Of a stretch of 43,712 bases of DNA, positions 23,989-32,624 are shown piece after piece (position 1 is the first letter of the stretch; each line of letters opens with the position of its first letter). The stretch comes from Bacteroides sp. (GTDB lineage: Bacteria > Bacteroidota > Bacteroidia > Bacteroidales > Muribaculaceae), in contig JAAVCF010000015.1 of the NCBI GenBank assembly GCA_014802445.1, forward strand, positions 1 through 43,712, in the 5' to 3' direction. Below the pieces are notes generated by a model, which was given only the letters and a program-made list of their open reading frames with translations, ran no database searches and was not told the origin of the DNA. A program made the translations under genes and the position numbers.

Positions 23989-25770
23989 TTAGGGGAAGAG
24001 GTCAAAGGTTATCATGGCGTCGCTCACGCTGCGGGCGCGGCGAGTGAGGCTGCGCAGGACGGGAGGCGTGGCGAGAGTGTCGCCCACGGTTTCGCCGGTC
24101 ATGGAGACGATGGCGAAGGAGGGCGCCGCCGGGGAGAAGATGCTGTTGCCCAGACCCTTCCATTGATAGCTGTCAAGGCCCATGAGATTGAGCAGGGTGG
24201 GATAGATGTCAATCTGACCCATCACGGCGTCATGGCGGCCCGGCAGGGGCGAATTGAGGATGATGAGAGGGGTGAACTGACCCGGAGAGACGATTTTGCG
24301 CCCCTCGGGGTGGGCCAGAAACTCGCTGCGGTAAGAGGCCAGGCCCTCATGGTCGCCGGTGATGACTACGAGCATATCCTGATAGTCAGGGCGCGAGGAG
24401 AGGTAAGAGATGATTTCAGAGAGGGCGCTGTCAGTGTAGTGGGCCATGTTGAGATAGTCGGCCAGCCGCTCCGGATAGGGGGCAGTGGAGGGCGCGAAAG
24501 CGGGGTCCTTGAGGTGGTCAGGGAGGATAAAAGGATTATGGCCGGAATAGGTGATGATGGTGACATAACGCGAGGCGCCTGCAGGCCAGAGGTCGGCCTG
24601 AGAGAGCTTAGCGGCACACTGGCGGAGGAAAGAGCGGTCACTGAGCTTGGCCGGCGAGCCGATAACCTCGTCAATCTGCCATGCCGAGCGGTCAAGGAGA
24701 GTGTCACACCCGAAGCTGCGGCTCACCCCGGCCTGATTCCACGTGATGGGCTTGTCGACGCTCAGGAGCATGCTTCGGGCGCCGTACTGCTCGCGCATGG
24801 CCTTGTTGAGCGACGGATAGCGCCGCGAGGGGTACTTCATGCTGTAGACAGAGTGGAGCATGGGGAGGAGGCCGGCGTTGATGAGGAGCTGGGCGTCAAT
24901 GGAGCGCCCGGCGCCCACCTGAGTGACCACGTTGGGGGCATAGAGGGTGGAGGGGAGAGCTATGAGGCTGTCAAGCACCGGGGTGACGGGGTGGCCGCCA
25001 AGCTCGGTCTGAAGCACCCAGCTCTCAAGCGATTCACAGAGGATGAGCACCAGCGATTTGCGGCGCTCCACACTGTCAGGGAGGGCCTGATAAGGGGCCT
25101 GAGCCTCCTTGCCGGCGAGCCATCCGCTCACCTCGGCCTCAAGCTCCGGAGTGAGAGTGGTGGGCGAGGTGAGCGCCTGATGGAGCAGGCTGCCGGCCAG
25201 AGTGTAGACCGGAGTGAGGGTGGTGCTGTAGTAGCATGACTGGGATATCCTGTCGGCCTCCTTGATGAAACCTCCCTTGGCGGCGAGTCCGCCGGCGGTG
25301 ATGACGGCAAAGAGAGCCGCGGCTGAGCCCGTGACGGTCCACGCGCGGCGGAACGAAGCCGGGCGTGGGCGGCGGCGGGCAATGAGGGCCGTGGCCACGG
25401 TGATGAGAGGGAAAAGAAGGTCGGCGGCGCGGAGAGAGTCGGTGATGCTTGAGGTGAAGTCGGCCAGATTGGAGGCAAGGCCGTAGCTGTCGATGGGGAT
25501 TGCGCTGAAGAATGTGCGGCAGTACATGAGGTTGGCTATCAGCAGGGCCTGGAGGGCGGCCATGGTGACAACCTGTACCCACACGCGCCGGAAGAGCATG
25601 TAGGGCAGGATGAGCAGGACCGACATGAGCAGGTTGACGGGATAGAGCATCCAGTCAGAGAGGGCGCGGAATGTTGTGGCCCCACACCATAAGATGATGA
25701 AGCACAGGAGGGTGGCCAGCATGCCGAGCCACAGGGCGCCTGCTTTACTGCGGAGGAATTCTTTCAGCAT
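23989..25770 (-). CDS. LTA-synthase-like sulfatase-family membrane enzyme
   Basis: A 593-residue protein with five or so N-terminal membrane helices (1 to about 185) and a C-terminal alkaline-phosphatase-superfamily domain facing the periplasm. Metal and active-site marks: LVLILCESLESW (Glu), TQVGAGRSIDAQLL (Ser nucleophile in place of the usual Thr), TYSGHNPF (His) and VVITGDHEGLA (Asp-His). It resembles LtaS/MdoB-type phosphoglycerol or phosphoethanolamine transferases; which headgroup it moves is not readable. It sits 15 nt after the GH16 gene and 10 nt before pnuT, so it is probably in one operon. Confidence 0.85.
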   Translation of the reverse strand: MLKEFLRSKAGALWLGMLATLLCFIILWCGATTFRALSDWMLYPVNLLMSVLLILPYMLFRRVWVQVVTMAALQALLIANLMYCRTFFSAIPIDSYGLASNLADFTSSITDSLRAADLLFPLITVATALIARRRPRPASFRRAWTVTGSAAALFAVITAGGLAAKGGFIKEADRISQSCYYSTTLTPVYTLAGSLLHQALTSPTTLTPELEAEVSGWLAGKEAQAPYQALPDSVERRKSLVLILCESLESWVLQTELGGHPVTPVLDSLIALPSTLYAPNVVTQVGAGRSIDAQLLINAGLLPMLHSVYSMKYPSRRYPSLNKAMREQYGARSMLLSVDKPITWNQAGVSRSFGCDTLLDRSAWQIDEVIGSPAKLSDRSFLRQCAAKLSQADLWPAGASRYVTIITYSGHNPFILPDHLKDPAFAPSTAPYPERLADYLNMAHYTDSALSEIISYLSSRPDYQDMLVVITGDHEGLASYRSEFLAHPEGRKIVSPGQFTPLIILNSPLPGRHDAVMGQIDIYPTLLNLMGLDSYQWKGLGNSIFSPAAPSFAIVSMTGETVGDTLATPPVLRSLTRRARSVSDAMITFDLFP

Positions 25771-25785
25771 AGTGGGGGGACGGGG

Positions 25786-26730
25786 TTATTTGGCGGCAGG
25801 TTCAGGCTTCTGATAGACGCGCACATAATCCACCTCCATCACCACGGGGAGGGCAGATTCATCGACGCCCTTGTAGCCGCCCCAGTCGCCTCCCCAGGCA
25901 AGGTTGAGAGTGGCATGATAGGCGCAGTCGTAGGGCCAATTGTCGTTGCCGGTGTGGTCATTGGGATAGTTGAGAATCTGGCGGCCGTCGGCAAAGATTT
26001 CAATGTGGTCATCGTCCCAGAGCATTGAGTAGACGAGCCAATTGTTTTCCATGTTGCCGAGCTGGCGGCGTGCGCTCACCTGAGTTTTGTCGCGATGGTT
26101 ATGGCCCTTTGCGTGGAGGGAGCACACCACCTCGTCAGGGTCGGCTCCCACCTCCTCCAGAATGTCGATTTCGCCGCAGGCGGGCCATCCGAGTTTGCGC
26201 TGTTCAGGGTCAGCCGGCATCATCCAGAAAGCGGGCCATGTGCCGAGGCCTGAGGGGATGCGGATGCGGGCTTCGATGTAGCCGTGTTTCCATCCGGCCA
26301 CGTCATTGTAAGGTGAGCCCTCCTGGCGTGAGTCCATGCGGGCGGAGTAGATGCGGCCGTCGGCACCCTTGAAGCAGTTGATGCGGAGCACGCCGTCAAC
26401 CACCTCGGCTGTGTGGCGCAGATTGCCATCGGCGTCCTCAATGGCCTGATCGCCGGGGCGATAGGTTTGTAGCTCATGGTTGACGCGCTGAGGCTCCCAG
26501 GTCATTGGAATCCACTTTTCGGTGAGCGATGCGGGAGAGTCAAACTCGTCGTTCCACACCATCACATAGCCCTCAGGGGCGGCGGTGAGACGCACAGAGT
26601 CAGAGCCTTCGTAGGACTGAGTGTCAACAACGAAATTATTGCCCTGAGATGTTTGAGCCGTGGCCGCGATGGCGGCTGCCGAGGCTATTACTAACCCGAG
26701 GCATACTGATTTACTGACAGATACTTTCAT
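25786..26730 (-). CDS. Glycoside hydrolase family 16 endo-glucanase
   Basis: A 314-residue secreted enzyme: signal peptide (1 to about 25), then a GH16 jelly-roll. The catalytic block is CGEIDILEEVG (nucleophile and acid/base Glu flanking Asp); others are VWNDEFDSPASLTEKW, YIEARIRIPSGLGTWPAFWMMP, SLHAKGHNH, and the C-terminal VMEVDYVRVYQ typical of laminarinase-type members. Likely target: beta-1,3 or mixed beta-glucan. First gene of the four-gene minus-strand group; a TAACTTTG box (26792-26799) lies about 60 nt upstream. Confidence 0.92.
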   Translation of the reverse strand: MKVSVSKSVCLGLVIASAAAIAATAQTSQGNNFVVDTQSYEGSDSVRLTAAPEGYVMVWNDEFDSPASLTEKWIPMTWEPQRVNHELQTYRPGDQAIEDADGNLRHTAEVVDGVLRINCFKGADGRIYSARMDSRQEGSPYNDVAGWKHGYIEARIRIPSGLGTWPAFWMMPADPEQRKLGWPACGEIDILEEVGADPDEVVCSLHAKGHNHRDKTQVSARRQLGNMENNWLVYSMLWDDDHIEIFADGRQILNYPNDHTGNDNWPYDCAYHATLNLAWGGDWGGYKGVDESALPVVMEVDYVRVYQKPEPAAK

Positions 26731-26791
26731 GAGAATGAGAAGAAAATGGTGAATAAGGTTAAGAATGAGCGGGCGCAGTGCCCCCGCTCCG

Positions 26792-26799
26792 CAAAGTTA
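26792..26799 (-). promoter_or_regulatory. -7 promoter box of the GH16-sulfatase-pnuT-thiN group
   Basis: TAACTTTG (minus) matches TAnnTTTG. The following genes have gaps of 15 nt, 10 nt and a 4-nt overlap with no terminator seen between them. Confidence 0.55.
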
Positions 26800-26854
26800 C
26801 CAAAAAAAGAGCTGACGGCGCGCTTTCTGCCAGACTATCCGGGATGAAAGGGGA

Positions 26855-27805
26855 TTATTCGTCGGGGTTGACCAGAGGGAGGAGGTCGGAATAGCCCTCG
26901 GCGGCCATCTCACTGTAAGGGATGAAGCGGAGGGCGGCGGAGTTGATGCAATAGCGGAGACCCCCTTCGCTCTCGGGTCCGTCCGGAAACACGTGGCCCA
27001 GATGGGCGCCGCTGGAGGCTGAGCGCACTTCGGTGCGCCGTCGGCCGAAGGATGTGTCGAGATGGCGGGTGAGTGAGGAGTCAGTGATGGGCTTGGTGAA
27101 AGCGGGCCATCCGCAGCCGGAGTCGTATTTGCGGGAGGAGACGAAGAGAGGGGTGCCGTCGGTGATGTCCACGTAGATGCCGGGGCGGAATTCGTGGTCA
27201 TACTCGTTGTCAAAGGGGCGCTCGGTGGCTCCGCACTGTGTCACTTCCCACTGCAGCGGGGTGAGGCGTGCGCGGAGGTCGGCCTTGGAGGAGAGAGGGC
27301 GGCGGTTGAGGGAGCGCGCCTCGTCAAAGAGGGCGGGGTTGACATGGCAGTAGCCGCCGGGATTCTTGACCAGATAGTCCTGATGATAGTCCTCGGCGGG
27401 ATAGAAGTTGACCAGAGGCATTACCTCCACGGCCAGAGGGGCCGCATGGCGCCGTGCAACGGTGGCCACTACGGCCTGAATCACGGGGAGGTCAGCGGCA
27501 TCGGTAAAGTAAATGCCTGTGCGATACTGAGTTCCGGAGTCACCTCCCTGGCGATTGACTGATGTGGGGTCTATGCTACGGAAATAGAGGGTGAGGATGT
27601 CGGAGAGGCCTATCTGCGCGGAGTCATAGTTGACCTCCACGGCCTCGGCGGCGCCGGTGGATCCGGTGCACACTTGGCGGTAAGAGGGGTTGGGGATGGA
27701 GCTGTTGGCATAGCCCACGCGGGTGGCGGTGACGCCGGGGATGAGCGACATGAGGCGCTCCGTGCCCCAGAAGCAGCCGGCGGCAAGATATATGGATTTT
27801 TGCAT
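26855..27805 (-). CDS. msrAB: Bifunctional methionine sulfoxide reductase A/B
   Basis: A 316-residue fusion. MsrA (1 to about 160) has the catalytic GCFWG at residues 10-14 (Cys11), YEDYHQDYL-type AEDYHQDYL and NPGGY. MsrB (about 190-316) has [12 protein letters not shown] and catalytic Cys286 in [13 protein letters not shown]. The two halves reduce the S and R sulfoxides. No signal peptide, so cytoplasmic. The MsrB domain lacks the usual pairs of zinc-binding CxxC motifs. A TAAATTTG box (27837-27844 minus) lies 31 nt upstream. Confidence 0.95.
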   Translation of the reverse strand: MQKSIYLAAGCFWGTERLMSLIPGVTATRVGYANSSIPNPSYRQVCTGSTGAAEAVEVNYDSAQIGLSDILTLYFRSIDPTSVNRQGGDSGTQYRTGIYFTDAADLPVIQAVVATVARRHAAPLAVEVMPLVNFYPAEDYHQDYLVKNPGGYCHVNPALFDEARSLNRRPLSSKADLRARLTPLQWEVTQCGATERPFDNEYDHEFRPGIYVDITDGTPLFVSSRKYDSGCGWPAFTKPITDSSLTRHLDTSFGRRRTEVRSASSGAHLGHVFPDGPESEGGLRYCINSAALRFIPYSEMAAEGYSDLLPLVNPDE

Positions 27806-27836
27806 TTCGGGAGGTTTCGGATTGGTAATCTGGAGG

Positions 27837-27844
27837 CAAATTTA
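27837..27844 (-). promoter_or_regulatory. -7 promoter box of msrAB
   Basis: TAAATTTG (minus) matches TAnnTTTG. Confidence 0.55.
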
Positions 27845-27868
27845 CGGATTATTTTACGATTGCGGCCG

Positions 27869-28861
27869 CTATCCTCTCACAATTGTGAAGGCCATATAGC
27901 CCGCATAGAGGAGAATGAGGATGGCGCCGAAGAGTCGGCCGATGGTTTTGCTTTTGGAGAGGGCGGGCACAATCCATATCAGGGCCGAGGCGCCGACGAG
28001 GGTGATGAAGTCGACGAAGCCTATAGAGTCGGCTTTGAGCGGGATGACCAAGGCACTGAGGCCTACGGAGAGGAGAGAGTTGATGATGCAGGAGCCCACG
28101 ATGTTGCCCAGGGCTATGCCGCTGGCGCCTTTGAGGGCGGCGGTGAGGGATGTGACCAGGTCAGGGAGAGCATTGCCGATTGCCACCACGGTGAGGGCCA
28201 CCATGCCCTGGCTCATGCCCACGCGGAGCGCCAGGCCTCCGGCGCCGTCAACCACCCAGTTGCCGCCCACCACCAGAGCGCCGAGTCCGGCGGCAATCAT
28301 GGCCCATGACACCCATTGACGCTGCAGGAGCGGTGTGGCGGCAGCGGGCGCGGAGCTGGGGGCGGCCTGGGGCGCCGGGGCGTCAGAGGATTTGCGCGAG
28401 GAGAGAATCATGAACCACATATAGAACACGAAAATCATCAGGAGCATGATGCCCGAGGAGCGGTTGATGACATTGTGAGGGAGGCGGTCAAAGAGCACAG
28501 TGTCACCGGCCACCCACAGCGCTACGGAGGCAATGAGCAGGATGGGGAGATCCTGGCGGCGCATGACGGTGCTCACCCTGAGGGGGCGCACCAGGCCCAT
28601 CACGCCGATGACGAGGAGGAGGTCGAAGGTGTTGGAGCCTATCACCTCGCCGATGGCCATGGCGGGCTTGCCGTGGAAGGCCGACTCGATGCACACCACC
28701 ATGTCAGGCAGTGTGCTGCCCAGGGCCACCACCGTGAGGCCGATGATGAGGTTTGACACCCTGAATTTCCGGGCGATGGCCACGGCACCGTCAGTGACAT
28801 AGTTGGCGCCCGCAACCAGGAGCGCCAGACCAAGGATGAGGAAGATGATATCGTGCCACAT
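27869..28861 (-). CDS. Calcium/sodium antiporter (CaCA family, YrbG-like)
   Basis: A 330-residue membrane protein with two homologous halves in inverted order. The alpha-repeats are clear: VVALGSTLPDMVVCIESA with GEVIGSNTFDLLLVIG in the first half, and VVAIGNALPDLVTSLTAA with GNIVGSCIINSLLSVG in the second, each carrying the ion-binding acidic/polar residues. A charged loop (about 160-185) separates the halves. It exchanges Na+ or H+ for Ca2+ across the inner membrane. A -7 box TAATTTTG (28966-28973, minus) implies a leader of about 100 nt. Confidence 0.93.
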   Translation of the reverse strand: MWHDIIFLILGLALLVAGANYVTDGAVAIARKFRVSNLIIGLTVVALGSTLPDMVVCIESAFHGKPAMAIGEVIGSNTFDLLLVIGVMGLVRPLRVSTVMRRQDLPILLIASVALWVAGDTVLFDRLPHNVINRSSGIMLLMIFVFYMWFMILSSRKSSDAPAPQAAPSSAPAAATPLLQRQWVSWAMIAAGLGALVVGGNWVVDGAGGLALRVGMSQGMVALTVVAIGNALPDLVTSLTAALKGASGIALGNIVGSCIINSLLSVGLSALVIPLKADSIGFVDFITLVGASALIWIVPALSKSKTIGRLFGAILILLYAGYMAFTIVRG

Positions 28862-28965
28862 AATCTTTTCAATGAGTGAACGCAGGATGATTTTAACACC
28901 ATCATATATATTTTAACAACATCCGGCGCGCCCAAGCTGTTCTCGGGCCCGGGGCGGAATGCGCG

Positions 28966-28973
28966 CAAAATTA
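28966..28973 (-). promoter_or_regulatory. -7 promoter box of the antiporter gene
   Basis: TAATTTTG (minus) fits TAnnTTTG. Apart from this, nothing is recognised between 28862 and 29133. Confidence 0.5.
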
Positions 28974-29137
28974 CCATGACTTTTGCAACAAAAAGTGACA
29001 TAATGCCCCATTGCGCGCCGCAGATTCGCGCCGGGGCTCACCGAATGCGCGGCGGGAGGGCTGATTTATTTGAAGCCGGCGAAAAGGCGCCGCCCAAGGC
29101 TAAGAATTTCAGGCAGAGATGTTTTTTTGCGTCACTA

Positions 29138-29168
29138 TTGCCTGAATCAAGATAAATCATTAGTTTTG
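29138..29168 (+). promoter_or_regulatory. Promoter of the candidate RNA
   Basis: TTG (29138-29140) and TAGTTTTG (29161-29168) are 20 nt apart, fitting the Bacteroidota consensus. Transcription would begin near 29172. Confidence 0.55.
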
Positions 29169-29171
29169 CAA

Positions 29172-29513
29172 CCGCAGACCGCAATGCAGAAGCCCCGGTC
29201 TGGGGTTATGCGGGAGGGTCGGCAGTTATCGCGGAGCGCTTTGCTCTGCAAAGACATTTTGAAAAGCGTTTACTCGACGCTCTTTCTTGGCTTTCTGAAA
29301 CCTGGAAAATTTCAATTATCGTCAAGAATGAGACAACAGTAGATGCCTTGTGGATATGTATATTCCACCAACAGTGAGCGCGAGAGCGTAAATGATTGGT
29401 GTTTTTACACATATTCTGCGTGAGGCTTCTGCGTTGTCCGTTCTACGATAATGGGCAATTCCAGGGCCTCAGAAAGCGGGACGGGCAACAGTACGGCTCT
29501 CACGCTTTTTTTT
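29172..29513 (+). ncRNA. Candidate structured noncoding RNA, about 340 nt
   Basis: The transcript would run from the promoter above to a T8 tract (29506-29513). Hairpins visible: AGACC...GGTCT (29176 area), GCGGAGC-gcttt-GCTCTGC (29231-29249), AAGCG...CGCTC near 29264-29282, TGTGGA...TCCACC near 29350-29369, and a large 3' structure: GCGTGAG (29418-29424) with CTCACGC (29499-29505), enclosing GTTGTCCGT (29433-29441) with ACGGGCAAC (29481-29489, one G-U). It does not match tmRNA, RNase P or SRP motifs I know. A frame without ATG is open across 29156-29377, so a decayed gene or a long 5' leader of the next gene remain possible. Confidence 0.4.
29418..29513 (+). terminator. Hairpin with T8, end of the candidate RNA
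   Basis: A 7-bp GC-rich stem (29418-29424 / 29499-29505) directly followed by eight T. It lies 58 nt before ATG 29572, so it could end a free RNA or attenuate the downstream genes. Confidence 0.5.
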
Positions 29514-29571
29514 GTATCAATATCAAACCGCCGATGAGGAGAGTCCTGAGGTACTATGTTAAAACTCTACC

Positions 29572-30105
29572 ATGAAACAATTCTACATGGCTAGGCTGGC
29601 TTGGCTGATGAGTTTTGTGCTCTTATCATGCCTTTTTTGTAAGGCTGAAACTAAAGTGCCCTGTCTCATCTTTTCGGGCAATGCAGAAAAGGAGTACTGT
29701 ATTGACCTTTCCTCGCTCAACAGAATTACCTTCGGTGACAATTCTATGGTAATTTCTTCATCTAAAGATGCAAGTAAAAAATCCGTAGAGTTGTTATATT
29801 CGCTCTATCATCATCTCGAAATCGGGGATGAAACTCCTACTAACATTGGAGCATCTGTCGACGTAATTTCTGATGATTCAATATCTCGAATTTACGTGGA
29901 TGCAAAATCCAAATTATTGTATCTCCGATCAAGGGACGACTCCAAATTCCATGTAGGAGTCTTTGATGTCAGCGGTAATTTGCTACTCACTTCAGATTTA
30001 TCTAACGGAGATACTATGACGCTCGAAGCTCTATCTTCAGGAGTCTATATTGCAGTAGCATCTGACGGCAAGACTAAACTTAACTTAAAATTCGTCCTCA
30101 ATTAA
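29572..30105 (+). CDS. Secreted protein with T9SS-like C-terminus
   Basis: A 177-residue protein with a signal peptide (1 to about 26, ending CKAE). The N-terminal module VPCLIFSGNAEKEYCIDLSSLNRITFGDNSMVIS is a common start of Bacteroidales surface proteins. The C-terminal 75 residues (SRIYVDAKSKLLYLRS... VGVFDVSGNLLLTSDLSNG... ALSSGVYIAVASDGKTKLNLKFVL) look like a type-9-secretion type A sorting domain. No enzymatic motif. AT-rich coding, unlike the neighbours. It is 13 nt upstream of the larger secreted protein and likely shares its transcript. Confidence 0.75.
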   Translation: MKQFYMARLAWLMSFVLLSCLFCKAETKVPCLIFSGNAEKEYCIDLSSLNRITFGDNSMVISSSKDASKKSVELLYSLYHHLEIGDETPTNIGASVDVISDDSISRIYVDAKSKLLYLRSRDDSKFHVGVFDVSGNLLLTSDLSNGDTMTLEALSSGVYIAVASDGKTKLNLKFVLN

Positions 30106-30118
30106 TCAATCAATCATT

Positions 30119-31981
30119 ATGAAATCAATAAAGAAATCGTTAATCATTTTTGGATTTCTTTCTCTCATTGCGTTCTTTGCATTTGCTAAACAAGAGAAAG
30201 TTCTTCAAATCTTCCGTAATGGAGAAATCATTCAAGAATATGCAGTCGATGAAATCGACTACATAGAAGTAAACGACCTCATACCTGCCCCCGATGATGT
30301 AAATGCATCTGTTACAAACAATCAGATCACAATCAAATGGAACCCAGTAGAGGGGGCAACATATAATATCTATCGCTCACCTGATAATGTAAATTTTACA
30401 TTACTTGCATCCAACCTCACCGAAACAATCTACACAGATACGAAACCATTACGTGGTTCAAACTTCTATCGTGTTAAAGCTGTTGTTGGTGATGCAGAAA
30501 GCGGTTATACTTCTTCTGCTGCTGCCACACTTACAAGCTCAGAGTTAGATAATGGTATTTACCTGGGCATAACTGGTTTTAATCAGACCCTCTATGAATA
30601 TCCTGTCCTTCAACTTACCGAAAGCTCAGTTGACGGCTTCCGCAATTTTGTTGACGGACTCTCTATGAAGAATGGTACGCTTCTTTACTATTCCGTAGAC
30701 CAGGCATTAAATACTATGCAAGCCACAGAATTACCCTCAGATATTACAACGGCTGCGATTGTTACTTTTACGGATGGTCTGGATCAAGGTTCATTTATGA
30801 TGGATGGTGTTTCTTATAATGATGAGATGGAATATCTTAATGCCCTAAACCACCGTATTAAGAATGAAACTGTATCAGGTCAGCCCATCACGGCGTATTC
30901 CATTGGTATACGTGGTAAGGATGTCAGTGACATCAATATGTTCCGTACCAACCTTGCTAAACTTGCCTCGTCAACAGACAACGCCACTGAGGTTACGAGT
31001 ATGGCAGAGGTAAATGCAAAATTCAAGGAAATTGCCGAAAAACTTTCTCAAAGTAACTACGTACAGACGATCAATCTTAAAATGCCGGGACTTTCAAACG
31101 GTACTCGCGTTCGTTTTACATTTGACAATGTAAATGCCGCTAATAAATCACAGATTTACATTGAGGGTAAGTTTAACCTGAAAGATAAATCGCTTGAAGA
31201 AGTTCAGTATGTCGGCTTAACTTCAACGTCAGGTACTACTGTGAAAGGAACTGTTGACGGTATCTTTGTAAACTTTACTTTTGATGGTGTTCATACGGAC
31301 AACAATGTATTAATCAAGAGTGAGTTTACAGACGAGTGGACATATATTCCCTCAAATAATACTTGGCAAATTAACTCTGAGTTTGACAAAACTGAGAATT
31401 CCGATATCGTTACTGAACGTAGTTCCGCTGTCATAATGCTGGTTCTTGACTGCTCAAGCTCTCTTTCAGATGATTTCGTAAAAGCGCAAACTAACGCAAA
31501 GGACTTTATAAGCACGCTTTATCAAGCAGTTGGCGGGGTAGATAATCCGGGTGAACAAGAAGAGACTATTTTTTCTACAAGACCTATTAATTTGGCATTA
31601 GCCGTTGACCTTAATGATTCAAGGTATTATATCACTGCAGACCAATATGAACGGACAAACTTGTATGATGCATATATTTTGGGACTAACTATTTTATCTA
31701 CAACAGATAATTTTATATTACGCTTGAATGACGCTTATGAGTCTCCTGACGCTAATGAATGTGTCCCAACTCCCGAACAAGGTAAGATAATCGGTTGGAA
31801 TTGGTATTCTATAAATAACGCTTTGACCAATTTTGGTGGGACTATTTTAAGTGGGTTTTATGGAACAACAGCGACTGAAGATGTTTTGGGTCTCTATTAT
31901 TCCAATTGCTATACAGATAGCTACAAACTTACCAATCCCACTTCAGTTCCAAAAGCTCGATATATAATACCATTAGATTAA
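30119..31981 (+). CDS. Secreted FN3/von Willebrand A-like protein
   Basis: A 620-residue protein: signal peptide (1-23), a short N-terminal module (VLQIFRNGEIIQEYAVDEIDYIEV), a fibronectin type III domain (about 55-135, NQITIKWNPVEGATYNIYRS), a von Willebrand A-like region (about 140-320, including AAIVTFTDGLDQGS and YSIGIRGKDVSD) and a later segment with an intact MIDAS-like VIMLVLDCSSSLSDDF (about 437-452). The two VWA-like pieces may belong to one domain interrupted by an Ig-like insert (about 320-430). Likely a surface adhesin or structural protein. The coding is markedly AT-richer than the rest of the window, pointing to transfer. Confidence 0.7.
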   Translation: MKSIKKSLIIFGFLSLIAFFAFAKQEKVLQIFRNGEIIQEYAVDEIDYIEVNDLIPAPDDVNASVTNNQITIKWNPVEGATYNIYRSPDNVNFTLLASNLTETIYTDTKPLRGSNFYRVKAVVGDAESGYTSSAAATLTSSELDNGIYLGITGFNQTLYEYPVLQLTESSVDGFRNFVDGLSMKNGTLLYYSVDQALNTMQATELPSDITTAAIVTFTDGLDQGSFMMDGVSYNDEMEYLNALNHRIKNETVSGQPITAYSIGIRGKDVSDINMFRTNLAKLASSTDNATEVTSMAEVNAKFKEIAEKLSQSNYVQTINLKMPGLSNGTRVRFTFDNVNAANKSQIYIEGKFNLKDKSLEEVQYVGLTSTSGTTVKGTVDGIFVNFTFDGVHTDNNVLIKSEFTDEWTYIPSNNTWQINSEFDKTENSDIVTERSSAVIMLVLDCSSSLSDDFVKAQTNAKDFISTLYQAVGGVDNPGEQEETIFSTRPINLALAVDLNDSRYYITADQYERTNLYDAYILGLTILSTTDNFILRLNDAYESPDANECVPTPEQGKIIGWNWYSINNALTNFGGTILSGFYGTTATEDVLGLYYSNCYTDSYKLTNPTSVPKARYIIPLD

Positions 31982-32007
31982 TCCGATTCTTTTAGCGCAA
32001 CTCATAG

Positions 32008-32044
32008 AGTCCATAACTTCGCCGAAAATCAGAAGTTATGGACT
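32008..32044. terminator. Perfect 13-bp inverted repeat after the VWA gene
   Basis: AGTCCATAACTTC (32008-32020) and GAAGTTATGGACT (32032-32044) form a perfect stem with an 11-nt loop, 26 nt after the stop codon. No T-run follows, so it may be a terminator or 3' stability hairpin. Confidence 0.55.
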
Positions 32045-32338
32045 TATTAATTATATCTCCGTTAAAGCCATGCTCAGATTCGAGAATTTGGGGTAGTATT
32101 TATTATCAAATGCGCCTCCGTTTCTTGAGTAAGAGGATTATATGGGGTCAGATGTAAAACCCGGTTAAAGTGTTAAAAATGTGAGGGGGACACCATCGGT
32201 GTTTGCATATATTGGATGCTTTAGCCAACTATGGCAAAAGCCCAAATCGTCCGATAGTAATTTGCCATGTAAAAGCATTGATATATTGTTAATTACAAGT
32301 AGTTTATAATTTTTCTTGGGACAGGACTGTAGCCTCGG

Positions 32339-32430
32339 GGCGACCATCCATTTTGCGGATGGTTGGTGAGCGGTTTTGTCGCGGAGTGCGGGCGGCCAGA
32401 ACGGCCGCCCCTACATTCTTTAGCGGGGTA
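32339..32430. repeat. Isolated hairpin module of the intergenic repeat family
   Basis: One GGGCGGCC-AGAAC-GGCCGCCC hairpin (32390-32410) in the GCGGAG...CCCCTACATT context, preceded by CCATCC...GGATGG (32344-32362). The rest of 32045-32338 and 32431-32624 holds nothing I can name, except AAGGAGA...TCTCCTTTTTT near 32536-32578, a weak terminator-like pair on the plus strand. Confidence 0.8.
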
Positions 32431-32624
32431 TCGGCGCTCCCGGCCCGCAACGTCAACAGTATGTCTTAACAATCACTTTTTTTACATTGACGCGAGAAAA
32501 TGCCTTCAAGGTCCGCTTGGAGTTTAGTTGTTTAAGGAGAAAATCTAACTCGATATCAGTTTAGGACATCTCCTTTTTTGGGAAAGCAGATGCAGAAATC
32601 GGCTCTTTTTGGGGCAAAGGGGGA

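Noticed and set aside
23979-24100. TPP riboswitch before pnuT/thiN
   Set aside because: The coding region of the sulfatase-like gene ends 10 nt before pnuT and no CTGAGA/thi-box pattern was seen.
22720-25240. Long plus-strand open frames opposite thiN, pnuT and the sulfatase-like gene
   Set aside because: They are complements of well-supported minus-strand genes in high-GC DNA, with Gly/Glu/Val-rich composition and no motifs.
29172-29513. tmRNA, RNase P RNA or SRP RNA
   Set aside because: Conserved signatures I know (GAGGAAAGTCC, tag-peptide region with CCA end, GGAAG...AGCAG loop) are missing; TTCCACCA at 29362 is internal to a hairpin.
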